In this document: positions 51,173 to 60,398 of the stretch, one piece after another
How positions within the stretch are numbered: position 1 is the first letter of the stretch
Layout of the letters: the number at the start of each line of letters is the position of its first letter
Assembly (NCBI GenBank): GCA_003543235.1
Contig: DPJA01000038.1
Coordinates: 260,415-324,414, forward strand
Direction: 5' to 3'
Source of the DNA: Lachnospiraceae bacterium
Lineage (GTDB): Bacteria; Bacillota; Clostridia; Lachnospirales; Anaerotignaceae
Length of the DNA: 64,000 nt
Position numbers and translations under genes: made by a program
The notes under the pieces: model-generated
The model's database searches: none
What the model was told of the DNA's origin: nothing
Seen by the model: the letters and a program-made list of their open reading frames with translations, nothing else

Positions 51173-52531
51173 TTATTCTTTTACAAGCAGACAGACTGTT
51201 TCAACGTGGGATGTTCGTCCAAATTGATTCATACACATTACTCTTTTTGTTTTATATCCATTTGACTCAAATATCACTAAATCCCTTGCTAATGATGTAG
51301 GCTTACAGGACACATAAATAATTTCTGGTGCTTCAAAATTTATTATTTTCCCTATTGCCTTAGGATGTATACCATCCCTTGGTGGGTCAACAATTATAAG
51401 GTCTGGCTTGTCTGTAAGCTCGTCAACCTTTTTCAATACATCACCAGCAATAAATTCACAATTTTCTATTTTATTAAGCTTTGCATTTTCCTTTGCCGCT
51501 TCAATTGCTTCCTCAATAATCTCTATACCAATTACCTTTTTACTTTTCTCTGCCATAATCTGACTTATTGTACCAGTACCGCAATAAAGGTCAAATATAA
51601 CCTTGTTTTGAGCATCTCCTGCGTATTCCTTAACAATAGAGTACAGCTTTTCAGCACCTTTTGTATTAGTCTGGAAAAATGAAAATGCAGTAACCTTGAA
51701 TTCAAGATTAAAAAGCTTATCTGTAAAATAATCTCTACCGTAAAGGATTTTTGTTTTATCACTTTTTACTATATCCGCAACGCTATCATTTTCGGTATGT
51801 AGTATACCACATATTTTGCCTTGTGTTTCAAGACTAAGCAACTCCTTTGTAAAATCTTCAAGGGAAAAATTTATATCTTTTGCTGTAACTAAATTTATAA
51901 GTATTTCTCCTGTGTATGCCCCTTTACGCACAACCAAATGTCTTAAAATGCCATCATGACGCATTTTATGATAAAACGGTACATTTCTTTCCTTAAAGAA
52001 ATTAAGCACACAGTGGATTATGTTTGTAAAATCTTTATCTATAATATTGCAATCGTTTAAAGTTACCACCTCATAAAAGCTTTGTCTTTTACGCATACCA
52101 AGAGCCAGCTCCCCATCCTTGCTTGTATCTCCAAAGGAAAACTCACACTTATTTCTGTATCCATTGATGACAGGCGAAATCTCAATTCCGTCATACTTAA
52201 AACCTTTTATTCCCGCATCGTCTAAAAGCTTAAGTACCTGATTTTCCTTGATTTCATTTTCTTTTTCCATGGTAATATTCTGATATGCACACCCACCGCA
52301 TAAATCAAAATGACTGCACCCAGACTTTATCTCATAAGGTGCGTGTTCTTTTATTTCCTCAAGCCTTGCCTCAAGCTTGCCGTCACGTTTTTTAGTTATT
52401 TTACACTTCGCAACCTGTTCTGGCAGTGCATTTTTTACTATAACCTTGTAATTTTCAAAATTTCCTATTCCTTTATTTGGAAAATCGATATATTCTATCT
52501 TAACTTCTATAATTTCATTCTTTTTAGCCAT
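51173..52531 (-). CDS. 23S rRNA (uracil-5-)-methyltransferase RlmD/RlmCD family
   Basis: The 452-residue RumA/TrmA-type protein has an N-terminal TRAM RNA-binding domain, an iron-sulfur cysteine set (CSHFDLCGGCAYQ), the SAM-binding motif FDLYCGTGTIS, and the catalytic SCKPTSLARDL with VDPPRDG. It methylates uracil-5 positions of 23S rRNA; Gram-positive members may modify two sites, so I leave the symbol open. GGGAGG precedes the ATG. It is divergent from the S1-domain gene. Confidence 0.92.
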   Translation of the reverse strand: MAKKNEIIEVKIEYIDFPNKGIGNFENYKVIVKNALPEQVAKCKITKKRDGKLEARLEEIKEHAPYEIKSGCSHFDLCGGCAYQNITMEKENEIKENQVLKLLDDAGIKGFKYDGIEISPVINGYRNKCEFSFGDTSKDGELALGMRKRQSFYEVVTLNDCNIIDKDFTNIIHCVLNFFKERNVPFYHKMRHDGILRHLVVRKGAYTGEILINLVTAKDINFSLEDFTKELLSLETQGKICGILHTENDSVADIVKSDKTKILYGRDYFTDKLFNLEFKVTAFSFFQTNTKGAEKLYSIVKEYAGDAQNKVIFDLYCGTGTISQIMAEKSKKVIGIEIIEEAIEAAKENAKLNKIENCEFIAGDVLKKVDELTDKPDLIIVDPPRDGIHPKAIGKIINFEAPEIIYVSCKPTSLARDLVIFESNGYKTKRVMCMNQFGRTSHVETVCLLVKE

Positions 52532-52551
52532 ATTTTCCTCCCAAAAATCAA

Positions 52552-52580
52552 TTGTAATTTATTTACAGATATGCTATAAT
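52552..52580 (+). promoter_or_regulatory. Promoter of the S1-domain gene
   Basis: TTGTAA (52552-52557), a 17-base spacer and TATAAT (52575-52580) precede the S1-domain gene. Confidence 0.75.
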
Positions 52581-52626
52581 CCTTTTATTCAAGTTTTTTT
52601 AATAAATAATAGGAGTGTAATTATTA

Positions 52627-53082
52627 ATGTCAGAACATGTAGTAGGCAGTATTGTTGAAGGTAAAGTAATTAAAATAACACCATTCGGTGCAATTGTGGC
52701 TATTGACGGTGGCGGTCAGGGTCTTGTTCACATCTCTCAGATAGCTAACAGCTTTGTACAGGATATTAACGACCATCTTAAGGTTAATGATACCGTAAAG
52801 GTAAAAATAATGACCATTGATGCAGAAACAAAGCGTATTTCTCTTTCAATTCGTGCGGCACTTCCAAAACCGGAAAGGCCTGAAAGACCAGAAAGAACCG
52901 ACAGACCACAAAGACAACCAAACTTTAAACCTCGTGACCAGAAGCCTAATTATGACAGACATAATGATTCTCAGGCTTCACCACAGCCACCACTTAACGA
53001 GTTTGAAGAGAGAATGAAAGATTTTCTCAAGCAATCCAATGACAAAATGGCAAGCTTAAACAAACGTGCAAATAAAAGATAA
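52627..53082 (+). CDS. S1 RNA-binding domain protein (general stress protein 13-like)
   Basis: The 151-residue protein has one S1 domain (about residues 6-75, with GSIVEGKVIKITPFGAIVAI and GLVHISQIA) and a charged, proline- and arginine-rich low-complexity tail with repeated PERPER-type units. Such proteins bind ribosomes or mRNA and act as translation regulators in Firmicutes. GGAGTG precedes the ATG. It is monocistronic. Confidence 0.88.
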   Translation: MSEHVVGSIVEGKVIKITPFGAIVAIDGGGQGLVHISQIANSFVQDINDHLKVNDTVKVKIMTIDAETKRISLSIRAALPKPERPERPERTDRPQRQPNFKPRDQKPNYDRHNDSQASPQPPLNEFEERMKDFLKQSNDKMASLNKRANKR

Positions 53083-53088
53083 TATTCA

Positions 53089-53118
53089 GGGTGTAGACGC
53101 AGTGTCTACACCCTTTTT
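53089..53118. terminator. Terminator after the S1-domain gene
   Basis: GGGTGTAGAC pairs with GTCTACACCC around GCAGT, followed by TTTTT. It separates the S1 gene from the convergent rsfS. Confidence 0.9.
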
Positions 53119-53127
53119 CTTTAAAAA

Positions 53128-53463
53128 CTAAATTTCTTTTGCGTCGCCCCATACTCTGTCAAGGCTGTAAAATTCTCTATCCTCTTTATTAAAAAGATGA
53201 ATAATGATATTGCCAAAATCCAAAAGTACCCAAGCCCCACCCTGATAACCTTCGGAATGATGAAGTTTGTAACCCTCTTTAAAAAGCTTTTCTTCAACAT
53301 TATCAGCCATTGCTCTAAGCTGATTGATATTGTTACCACTTGCAATAACAAAATAATCTGTAATATTTGATAAACCCTTTAAATCAAGAACCTTAATGTC
53401 CTCTGCTTTTTTATCTTCCAGTGCCGCTTGTGCAATTTTTGCCGCTTCTCTAAAATCTTTCAT
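53128..53463 (-). CDS. rsfS: Ribosomal silencing factor RsfS
   Basis: The 111-residue protein binds L14 and blocks joining of ribosomal subunits when nutrients are scarce. ITDYFVIASGNN and EGYQGGAWVLLDFGNIIIHLF are the family blocks. It follows yqeK by 10 bases in the common nadD-yqeK-rsfS order. Confidence 0.95.
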   Translation of the reverse strand: MKDFREAAKIAQAALEDKKAEDIKVLDLKGLSNITDYFVIASGNNINQLRAMADNVEEKLFKEGYKLHHSEGYQGGAWVLLDFGNIIIHLFNKEDREFYSLDRVWGDAKEI

Positions 53464-53473
53464 AAATTACCTC

Positions 53474-54049
53474 CTAATTTTTCTCCAAACCACTGTAATA
53501 TTCAAAAGCCTCAACCGATAATGGATGAAGTGGTCTGTTACGCTCATTCACATACTCTATAGTGCTTTCAAGTATAAATGCCATTGCCTTATCAATATCC
53601 TCAAAGGCAAGCTTTCTTGCTTCTTCAAGTGTATCAAATGTTTTTCTGTTAGGCTCAATATAATCAGCAATAAATACTATTTTTTCTACAATTCCCATAT
53701 TTTTTCTGCCAGTTGTGTGATATTTTATTGTATCTAAAATTTCTTCATCAACAATACCATATTCTCTTTTGGCAACCTCAGCCCCTAAAAAAGCATGGGT
53801 TAGGTCTATACAGCTAAGCATTATATCATCTACCTCAACATGAAACTCCTTGCAGAAACGTCTCTTCATATCAGGCGGATAGTCTTTCACACAGTCATGC
53901 AAAAGTGCCGCAACGTGTACTTTATAGCTGTCAGCACCATATAAATTTCCCAGTTTAAGTGCCGTCTTAACAACCCCCATTGTATGGATGTATCTTTCGA
54001 TAGACAATGTAGACTGTAATTTTCTTTCAGTTGTAATAAAATCCAGCAT
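53474..54049 (-). CDS. yqeK: HD-domain hydrolase YqeK
   Basis: The 191-residue HD-domain protein (ALLHDCVKDYP gives the HD pair, and HTMG and FIADYIEPNR are typical) is a symmetrical diadenosine tetraphosphate hydrolase in characterised relatives. It lies 9 bases after nadD and 10 before rsfS. Confidence 0.92.
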   Translation of the reverse strand: MLDFITTERKLQSTLSIERYIHTMGVVKTALKLGNLYGADSYKVHVAALLHDCVKDYPPDMKRRFCKEFHVEVDDIMLSCIDLTHAFLGAEVAKREYGIVDEEILDTIKYHTTGRKNMGIVEKIVFIADYIEPNRKTFDTLEEARKLAFEDIDKAMAFILESTIEYVNERNRPLHPLSVEAFEYYSGLEKN

Positions 54050-54058
54050 AATAATCTC

Positions 54059-54694
54059 CTACTTGTATAGTCCTTTTTTGAAAATATATTCAGACACCTT
54101 ATCAGGTACCATACCATCAACAGAAATTCCATTGCTTATGTTCTGGCGTATCTGTGATGACGAAATATCAACAGGCGGTATTTCAATAAATTCAATATCA
54201 CATCCAAATTTCTTTTCTATTTTTTCAATTTCCATAGCTTCGGTATTCTTGTTGTAGCCTGGACGTGTAACTGCAATAAAGCTGCAAATTTTTAAAAGAA
54301 GTTTGTAATCTTTCCACGTTTTAATGTCGTGAATGGCATCAGCACCTGTTATAAACTTAAATTTTGCATCATTTCCAAGCAACGCTTTAAGTTGTAACAC
54401 AGTATCCACAGTATATGTCATTCCGCCACGGTCAATCTCTATTGAAGATACTTCCATGTTTTCATGTCCCTCTATAGCAAGCCGTGTCATATCCAGCCGT
54501 ATATCACTGTTAGATACACATTCCAGTTCCTTGTGGGGCGGCTTACCCGATGGAATAAATAATACTTTTTCAACATCAGTTTTGTCCAAAACTGCTTCTG
54601 CTACGGAAATATGACCCAAATGTATAGGGTCAAAGGTTCCACCTAAAATAGCAAACTTATTTATAACCTTTAAGCTTTTAATCTCATCCTTCAA
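54059..54694 (-). CDS. nadD: Nicotinate-nucleotide adenylyltransferase
   Basis: The 211-residue enzyme adenylates nicotinate mononucleotide in NAD synthesis. The nucleotidyltransferase motif GGTFDPIHLGH (His25, His28) and the C-terminal ISSSQIR are present. I chose TTG at 54694 because GAGGTG lies 6 bases upstream; the GTG at 54703 overlaps that site. It is the first gene of nadD-yqeK-rsfS. Confidence 0.93.
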   Translation of the reverse strand: MKDEIKSLKVINKFAILGGTFDPIHLGHISVAEAVLDKTDVEKVLFIPSGKPPHKELECVSNSDIRLDMTRLAIEGHENMEVSSIEIDRGGMTYTVDTVLQLKALLGNDAKFKFITGADAIHDIKTWKDYKLLLKICSFIAVTRPGYNKNTEAMEIEKIEKKFGCDIEFIEIPPVDISSSQIRQNISNGISVDGMVPDKVSEYIFKKGLYK

Positions 54695-54734
54695 AACAAA
54701 CACCTCAGTTATGGTTTTCAGAAATCACCTAGAT

Positions 54735-54763
54735 ATTATACTTTATTCCCAAAAAAAGTACAA
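54735..54763 (-). promoter_or_regulatory. Promoter of nadD-yqeK-rsfS
   Basis: TTGTAC (54758-54763), a 17-base spacer and TATAAT (54735-54740) lie about 40 bases ahead of the nadD start. Confidence 0.8.
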
Positions 54764-54791
54764 GTTATATGCACAAAATCACATTTTAACT

Positions 54792-54823
54792 AAAAATAAC
54801 GGCTGCAAATTTTATGCAGCCGT
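54792..54823 (-). terminator. Terminator after yhbY
   Basis: CGGCTGCA and TGCAGCCG form a perfect 8-bp stem, followed on the minus strand by TTATTTTT. Confidence 0.85.
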
Positions 54824-54838
54824 GTTAGTTGTTTATAC

Positions 54839-55135
54839 CTATTTAGCCCTTGGTAACTCTATAACAGGCTTTTTGGCTTTTCTATACAGCACAAATTTGT
54901 TACCAATAACCTGAACAACTTCTGCATGGGTTCTATCCGCAATGGTCTGTGCAACCTCACGTGGACCAAGAAGATTATTGTCCAAAACATTTGCTTTAAC
55001 AAGCTCTCTTGTTTCCAATGCTTGGCTGAATGTTTCGGTAAGTTCTGGCGTTACACCACTTTTTCCAACATGAAAAATAGTGTCAAGACCATTTGCCATG
55101 CTTCTTAAATATGCTCTCTGCTTGCTTGTCAGCAT
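54839..55135 (-). CDS. yhbY: YhbY family RNA-binding protein
   Basis: The 98-residue CRM-domain protein binds pre-50S particles. It starts MLTSKQRAYLRSMAN and has the FHVGKSGVTPEL block, where the family has a GxxG-like loop. It follows obgE by 17 bases, the usual arrangement, and both act in 50S assembly. Confidence 0.94.
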   Translation of the reverse strand: MLTSKQRAYLRSMANGLDTIFHVGKSGVTPELTETFSQALETRELVKANVLDNNLLGPREVAQTIADRTHAEVVQVIGNKFVLYRKAKKPVIELPRAK

Positions 55136-55152
55136 AAAATTTCTCCTTCTAA

Positions 55153-56430
55153 TTACCTAAAATAATCAAACTCTAAACCATATATTCTAACGGTATCGCC
55201 CTCGTTAATACCTTTTTCCTCAAGTGCATCAATGATGCCTTTTTCCTTAAGATATTTTTGGAAGAAAGCGAAACCCTTTTCGGTATCAATGTAAGTGTAG
55301 CCAATCATCTTTTCTACTCCAGCACCAGAAACCACATAGTAATTATCTTCAAAAACTTCAATTTCAAAAGGCTGATTATCAATTTCAGGTTCTTGATATT
55401 CCTCAAAATCCTCTTGAAACACAATGTCCTCAGGATAATCCTTAAGTTTAGCTGCAACTGATGCCAAAAGTTCATCAAGACCTTTGTTGGTAGCCGCAGA
55501 AATAGGATAAACTTCATATCCCATAGGCTCGTATTCTGCTTTTAAACGCTGAACATTTTCTTCTGCGTCTGGAATATCAATTTTGTTTGCCGCAATTACC
55601 TGCGGACGTTTTGCCAACTCTGGATTATAATTAAAAAGTTCGTTATTTATCTTTTTAATTTCCTCAACAGGGTCGTTACCCTCCAATGCCGCTGCATCTA
55701 CTACGTGAATAAATACCTTTGTTCTTTCCACGTGTCTTAAAAACTCGTGTCCAAGACCAATGCCTTCGCTTGCACCTTCCACAAGCCCAGGTATATCTGC
55801 CAAAACAAAGTCCTCACCGTTTTTGCCTTGCACAACCCCAAGGTTTGGTGCAAGAGTAGTAAAGTGATAATTAGCAATTTTAGGATTAGCATTTGTCACC
55901 ATAGAAAGCAGTGTGCTTTTTCCAACATTAGGGAATCCAATTATACCCACGTCTGCAATAAGCTTAAGCTCAAGAATAATATCATATTCTTTTGAAAACT
56001 TACCCGGTTCACTGTAGCGAGGTGCCTGACGTGTTGGTGTTGCAAAGTGCTGGTTGCCCTTGCCACCCTTTCCGCCTTTAATTACTGTTTTTCTTTCGCC
56101 GCTCTTTGTTATGTCACCCATAATTTTATTGCTTTCGGCCTCACGTATAACCGTTCCTACAGGAACTTTGATTACAATGCTTCCGCCATCTGCACCTGAA
56201 CGGTTATTTTTTCCGCCATCAACGCCTGGTTCTGCCTTGAAGCTTCTTTTGTATCTGAAATCCATAAGGGTATTCATGCTTGGATTTCCTTCAAATATAA
56301 CGTCGCCACCACGTCCTCCATCGCCGCCATCAGGCCCACCATGGGTAATATATTTTGCTCTGTAAAAAGAAACAGCTCCATTTCCACCGTTTCCGCCCTT
56401 AATGTGAATTTTAACTCTATCTACGAACAT
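55153..56430 (-). CDS. obgE: GTPase Obg
   Basis: The 425-residue GTPase has the glycine-rich Obg fold (1-158), a G domain with GFPNVGKST, DIPGLVEGA and NKID, and a C-terminal OCT domain typical of Gram-positive Obg. It acts in 50S assembly and links ribosomes to stress and sporulation. GAGGTGAAG precedes the ATG, and a 9-bp hairpin (56453-56478) lies just upstream of it. It is downstream of rpmA but separated by a terminator. Confidence 0.96.
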   Translation of the reverse strand: MFVDRVKIHIKGGNGGNGAVSFYRAKYITHGGPDGGDGGRGGDVIFEGNPSMNTLMDFRYKRSFKAEPGVDGGKNNRSGADGGSIVIKVPVGTVIREAESNKIMGDITKSGERKTVIKGGKGGKGNQHFATPTRQAPRYSEPGKFSKEYDIILELKLIADVGIIGFPNVGKSTLLSMVTNANPKIANYHFTTLAPNLGVVQGKNGEDFVLADIPGLVEGASEGIGLGHEFLRHVERTKVFIHVVDAAALEGNDPVEEIKKINNELFNYNPELAKRPQVIAANKIDIPDAEENVQRLKAEYEPMGYEVYPISAATNKGLDELLASVAAKLKDYPEDIVFQEDFEEYQEPEIDNQPFEIEVFEDNYYVVSGAGVEKMIGYTYIDTEKGFAFFQKYLKEKGIIDALEEKGINEGDTVRIYGLEFDYFR

Positions 56431-56510
56431 ATTGCTTCACCTCTTTTAAACCAATTTAGGGTTACTATGCCCTAAATTTAAACAACTTAGTATACTCTGT
56501 CTTATTTTAC

Positions 56511-56546
56511 GAAAAAGGGCTTCAAATGATAAGCATTTGAAACCCT
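56511..56546 (-). terminator. Terminator after rpmA
   Basis: GGGTTTCAAATG and CATTTGAAGCCC form a 12-bp stem with one G-U pair, followed by TTTTTC on the minus strand. Confidence 0.85.
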
Positions 56547-56560
56547 CGCATAAACTAAAA

Positions 56561-56854
56561 TTATTCTGCTGCTTCAACTACAGGATAAACAGAAACCTGC
56601 TTTTTATCTCTGCCTTTTCTTTCATAACTAACCCTACCGTCGACTAAAGCGAAAAGATTATCGTTTCCGCCAAGACCTACGTTAAGACCAGGATGAATTT
56701 TTGTTCCTCTTTGTGTATAAAGAATGTTTCCAGCTAAAACGAACTGTCCGTCAGCACGTTTTGCTCCAAGTCTTTTTGCTTCAGAATCACGGCCGTTCTT
56801 TGTAGAACCCACGCCTTTCTTATGTGCAAAAAACTGAAGGTTTAATTTCATCAT
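56561..56854 (-). CDS. rpmA: 50S ribosomal protein L27
   Basis: The 97-residue precursor begins MMKLNLQFFAHKKGVGSTK. The LNLQFFAHKK part is the Firmicute-type N-terminal extension that Prp cuts after the two phenylalanines, so the mature protein reaches the peptidyl transferase centre. The prp gene is immediately upstream, its stop overlapping the rpmA start. Confidence 0.96.
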   Translation of the reverse strand: MMKLNLQFFAHKKGVGSTKNGRDSEAKRLGAKRADGQFVLAGNILYTQRGTKIHPGLNVGLGGNDNLFALVDGRVSYERKGRDKKQVSVYPVVEAAE

Positions 56855-57201
56855 TATACTCTACCTCCTTCGTCATTAATCTTTATATAACAACCATACT
56901 CATTTTTAATGTTGTTAAGTCCAAGGAGCATTGTTTCAAGTAAAAGCTCCACGTCGTGATTTTCTTTACCATTTTTAATAATGGGCAAAGAATATTTTAT
57001 GAATCCACCCTCTGTCTCGTCTGCATCGGTCTGAAATTCTTCGTCTGTAAAGGTTTCGATAGCATTAATGGTATTTATAACCAAAATGCTTACAGCTGAG
57101 CAGATAATGTCATTGCCGTTATCAGAAAATTCTGCATGACCCGACAATTGAAATCCATAAATTTTTAATTTGTTATTACGATAAATTTTAACTTTTATCA
57201 T
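56854..57201 (-). CDS. prp: Cysteine protease Prp (L27 processing)
   Basis: The 115-residue protein cleaves the L27 extension. Its catalytic pair is visible in GHAEFSDNGNDIICSAVS (His22, Cys34). It lies between rplU and rpmA, the standard Firmicute order, and the adjoining L27 has the matching cleavage motif. Confidence 0.93.
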   Translation of the reverse strand: MIKVKIYRNNKLKIYGFQLSGHAEFSDNGNDIICSAVSILVINTINAIETFTDEEFQTDADETEGGFIKYSLPIIKNGKENHDVELLLETMLLGLNNIKNEYGCYIKINDEGGRV

Positions 57202-57210
57202 AACTAAAAA

Positions 57211-57522
57211 TTAAAGAGTAATTTTGCTAATCTGTAATTTTGTAAATGGCTGTCTGTGACCTCTTTTTTTGTGAAAGCCTTTTTTAGATTTATATTTGTA
57301 AATAATAACCTTTTTAGCTTTTCCTTCGCCAACTACACTTGCTGATACACTAGCACCTGATACATAAGGAGCACCTACAGATAATTCACCTTCATTTGAT
57401 AAAACCAAAACCTTATCAAAAACGAACTCGCTACCTGCTTCAACACCTAATTTCTCAACAGTGATTACATCACCTTCAGCAACCTTGTATTGTTTTCCAC
57501 CAGTTTCAATAATTGCGTACAC
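57211..57522 (-). CDS. rplU: 50S ribosomal protein L21
   Basis: The 103-residue protein starts MYAIIETGGKQYKV and ends in KKRGHRQPFTKLQI, both L21 hallmarks. The start is GTG at 57522 with AGGAGG 7 bases upstream; the frame is open further upstream, through the leader, but is not coding there. It heads rplU-prp-rpmA. Confidence 0.96.
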   Translation of the reverse strand: MYAIIETGGKQYKVAEGDVITVEKLGVEAGSEFVFDKVLVLSNEGELSVGAPYVSGASVSASVVGEGKAKKVIIYKYKSKKGFHKKRGHRQPFTKLQISKITL

Positions 57523-57623
57523 ACGTACACCTCCTCGCAGTATACTCGCCGAATACGGTATCCAAAGCCATTCTTCAGATTTACAACCTCTCCGTGCGGC
57601 CAAAACGTACGTACTAAACGCAC
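57523..57623 (-). ncRNA. Probable L21 leader RNA
   Basis: About 100 bases separate the promoter from rplU. The leader contains GGCCGCACGGAGAGGTTGTA and complementary ACAGTGCG and CTGC-type ends. Firmicute rplU genes commonly have an L21 leader thought to bind L21 for autogenous control; the resemblance here is from memory and not from a covariance search. Confidence 0.55.
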
Positions 57624-57629
57624 TGTAAT

Positions 57630-57658
57630 ATGATAGCATGAAGCACCATAACTGTCAA
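57630..57658 (-). promoter_or_regulatory. Promoter of rplU-prp-rpmA
   Basis: TTGACA (57653-57658), a 17-base spacer and TATCAT (57630-57635). Confidence 0.85.
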
Positions 57659-57687
57659 CAATATTTACATTTTTTTTCAATATTTTT

Positions 57688-60375
57688 TCATTTTTTAAAT
57701 CTTACCCAATCTTTAAAATACTTTTCTTCAGAATATATGCTTTTGAGGTTTTTTTGGGTTATTTCTTTAAGTGTTTCAAAACATCTTATTCCTTTTTCCG
57801 AATCCTTTGTTTTTACATAAAGCTTTGTCATGTCGTATATAACAGATGCAAATTCATCACTATATTTCCCAAAAATTCTGCTATATATCTCTGCCGCTTT
57901 TGTAAGCAAAATTTCTGCTACAGAATAGTTTTTTCGTTCAATATTAAGCTTTGCAGTTTTAATTATGAGATTAGCAAAATTTTCACTATCGCCCTCGTTC
58001 TTGTTTACAATTGCTGCTGCTTCGCTTAAATTTTCACACGCTTCTGTTTTTTTACCTAAACGCTTATTTAATAGCGAAAGCTTAATCAAATCGTTAATAT
58101 AGCTTTTATCAAGGGTTTCTAAAAATCTTCTTATAGATATGCTTTTTTCAAGACTATCAGCTGCTGCTTCGTAATCTTTCTTTTTTCCCTCTATAACTGA
58201 CATACAACCTGCAATTTTTGCAAACTCTATGTTCTCTGTTGCTTTGTATTTTTCCATACCAAGTTTTGCTTCTTCAAAATACTTATATGCTGTATCAAAA
58301 TCTTTTTTTGCAAAAGCACAAAAACCTAAACCTGCTTTTCCTCTTGCTCCGTGTTCGTCATCACTTTTCACAGCTTTATTATAATATTCCTGTGCCTTTT
58401 CATTTTCCCCATTTGCAAAATAAGTATCACCCATAAATACCACTATTTCCGCAGTTGAGCCGTCTTTATTTTCAAGCAATGTATGTTCTGTTTCTAAAGC
58501 TTTTATAAGGCTCTTTTCACCGCCTTTTACATCACCAATTTCCACCAGTAATTTCCCTTCAGCCTTAAGAGCATGAGCAAAAAGAAGTGAATGTTCTCCC
58601 TCTCTCTCTGCAATTTCAGTTTTTGCATCATCCAAAAGCCTGAAGGATTCCTCTAGCCTACCTATACCATTGTATATATACGCATATTTAATCATAAATT
58701 CAAGTCTTTCTGCTGCATCTCTGCTGCAAAAAAGTTCCATTGCCTTTTCAAAATGGTCAACTGCCTTGTCTAGCTGATTAAGCTCTCTATAGTAATCGCA
58801 AAGCTTAATTCTTGCATTTTTAAGTTCTTTTGCCGTTTCCTTAAAATCAGAATTGTCCTCGCCAACACAGTCGCCCTGTATTTCCATGGCAAAATCAAAA
58901 TCATTTAAAGCCTCTTCATATCTGCCACACTTCATCTCCATCACTGCACAAAAATATAGGCCTCTTGCATATCGTGGATGATTTCGTCCATAAACAGCTT
59001 TTCTTACGGTAAGTGCCTCCTGCATAAGCTGTACAGCATCATCATATTCGCCTTTTTTCTCCATAATTTCTGCAATGTAATGAAGGTTTATAGCCATGCC
59101 CATATTTTTTGGTTCTTCAAGCTTTTTTCTAAGCATTAAAGCTTCACGCATATACTCTTCTGCACGATTGAGATTGTTTTGTTCCAGAAACAGTTTTCCC
59201 AAATTCATTAAAGATTCTATATACAAAAGATTATTTTCTCCAGAAATCTGTTTGCGTATAAGTCGAACCTCGCTGTATTTTTCAAAAGCTTCCTCATAGT
59301 TTTTAAGTCCCAAATAAACATTCCCAATACATTCAAGGCTTATTGTATAACCTAAATTACTGCTTCCTAAAGCTTTTTTCTTTAGCTCCAATGCCTTTTC
59401 AAAATATTCCATAGCGTTGGTGTAGTCACACTTTTTAAGATAGTCCACCCCAATGTTATTAAGGCTGTCTGCATAAAAATGATGTTCCTCACCAACTATA
59501 TTTTTAAGTATAGAAAGTGCCTCCTTATGGGTTTCAATGGCTCTATCAAAATCACGCCGCTTAATAAACGCTCCTGCTAAGGCATTAAGGTTAGTTATAT
59601 AATCCAAATGAGTTTTTTCCATCATATTTCTACGGCTGTCTATTGCACGCTTATAATATACAACTGCCTGGTCATAAAACTTTGCCTTTTCACATACAGC
59701 TGCAACTTCAAGAAGAGTTGAAAGATAATAAAAATTCTTTTCCCCCTCCTCTTTTTTTAATATTTCCACAGCTTTACAGTAGTTAGAAATGGATTTTTTG
59801 TACTTTCCTTTTTTCTCAAGCACACGAGCATATCCGCATAAAATATCAGCATAGTCCTTTTTAGAGAATTCCTGCTGTTTATTTGCACATTTAAGTGCTG
59901 CTTGAAAAAATTGCAAAGCCTTATCATCCTTCTTCAAATCCTCATAAGAACTTGCTACATTAAACAGGCTTATGGTACAATCATTATGATTTTCAGGCAA
60001 AAGACCCTCACGTATTTTAAGTGCTTTTTTATGAAGAGCAAGAGCTTCATTGTGCTTTTCCTCAAGGCTAAGTGCCACTGCAAGGTTGCTTATAGTATCA
60101 GCATAGTTTAGGGTATTCTCTCCTGCTATTTTATGTTTAATTTCTGCCGCCTGTTTATACAATTTAATAGCCTTTTCATGTGCCATAATATCACTGTACA
60201 CTATAGCCATATTGTTAATGTCATTAGCATATTCAAGGCTTTCTGTATCACCATTATCATTATAAAGTTTTATAATATCAGTGCCATATTTAATTGCGTC
60301 TGTGTATTCTCCCTCGTTGTAAGCTTCAAAAAACTTGTTTCTAAGCCTTACAACTTCTCCCATGTAGTAAGCCAT
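57688..60375 (-). CDS. Large tetratricopeptide repeat protein
   Basis: The 895-residue protein consists almost wholly of TPR units spaced about 42 residues, of the kinesin-light-chain type (repeated blocks such as YADTISNLAVALS, AMEYFEKALELKKK and YDDAVQLMQEALTVRK). There is no signal peptide, membrane segment or enzymatic domain, so it is a soluble scaffold for protein binding; its partner is unknown. I chose the ATG at 60375 after AGGAGGG; the upstream frame is not family-like. It follows recX by 23 bases and is probably cotranscribed with it. It ends next to the rplU promoter. Confidence 0.85.
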   Translation of the reverse strand: MAYYMGEVVRLRNKFFEAYNEGEYTDAIKYGTDIIKLYNDNGDTESLEYANDINNMAIVYSDIMAHEKAIKLYKQAAEIKHKIAGENTLNYADTISNLAVALSLEEKHNEALALHKKALKIREGLLPENHNDCTISLFNVASSYEDLKKDDKALQFFQAALKCANKQQEFSKKDYADILCGYARVLEKKGKYKKSISNYCKAVEILKKEEGEKNFYYLSTLLEVAAVCEKAKFYDQAVVYYKRAIDSRRNMMEKTHLDYITNLNALAGAFIKRRDFDRAIETHKEALSILKNIVGEEHHFYADSLNNIGVDYLKKCDYTNAMEYFEKALELKKKALGSSNLGYTISLECIGNVYLGLKNYEEAFEKYSEVRLIRKQISGENNLLYIESLMNLGKLFLEQNNLNRAEEYMREALMLRKKLEEPKNMGMAINLHYIAEIMEKKGEYDDAVQLMQEALTVRKAVYGRNHPRYARGLYFCAVMEMKCGRYEEALNDFDFAMEIQGDCVGEDNSDFKETAKELKNARIKLCDYYRELNQLDKAVDHFEKAMELFCSRDAAERLEFMIKYAYIYNGIGRLEESFRLLDDAKTEIAEREGEHSLLFAHALKAEGKLLVEIGDVKGGEKSLIKALETEHTLLENKDGSTAEIVVFMGDTYFANGENEKAQEYYNKAVKSDDEHGARGKAGLGFCAFAKKDFDTAYKYFEEAKLGMEKYKATENIEFAKIAGCMSVIEGKKKDYEAAADSLEKSISIRRFLETLDKSYINDLIKLSLLNKRLGKKTEACENLSEAAAIVNKNEGDSENFANLIIKTAKLNIERKNYSVAEILLTKAAEIYSRIFGKYSDEFASVIYDMTKLYVKTKDSEKGIRCFETLKEITQKNLKSIYSEEKYFKDWVRFKK

Positions 60376-60398
60376 ATTGTCCCTCCTGCAACCATCGG

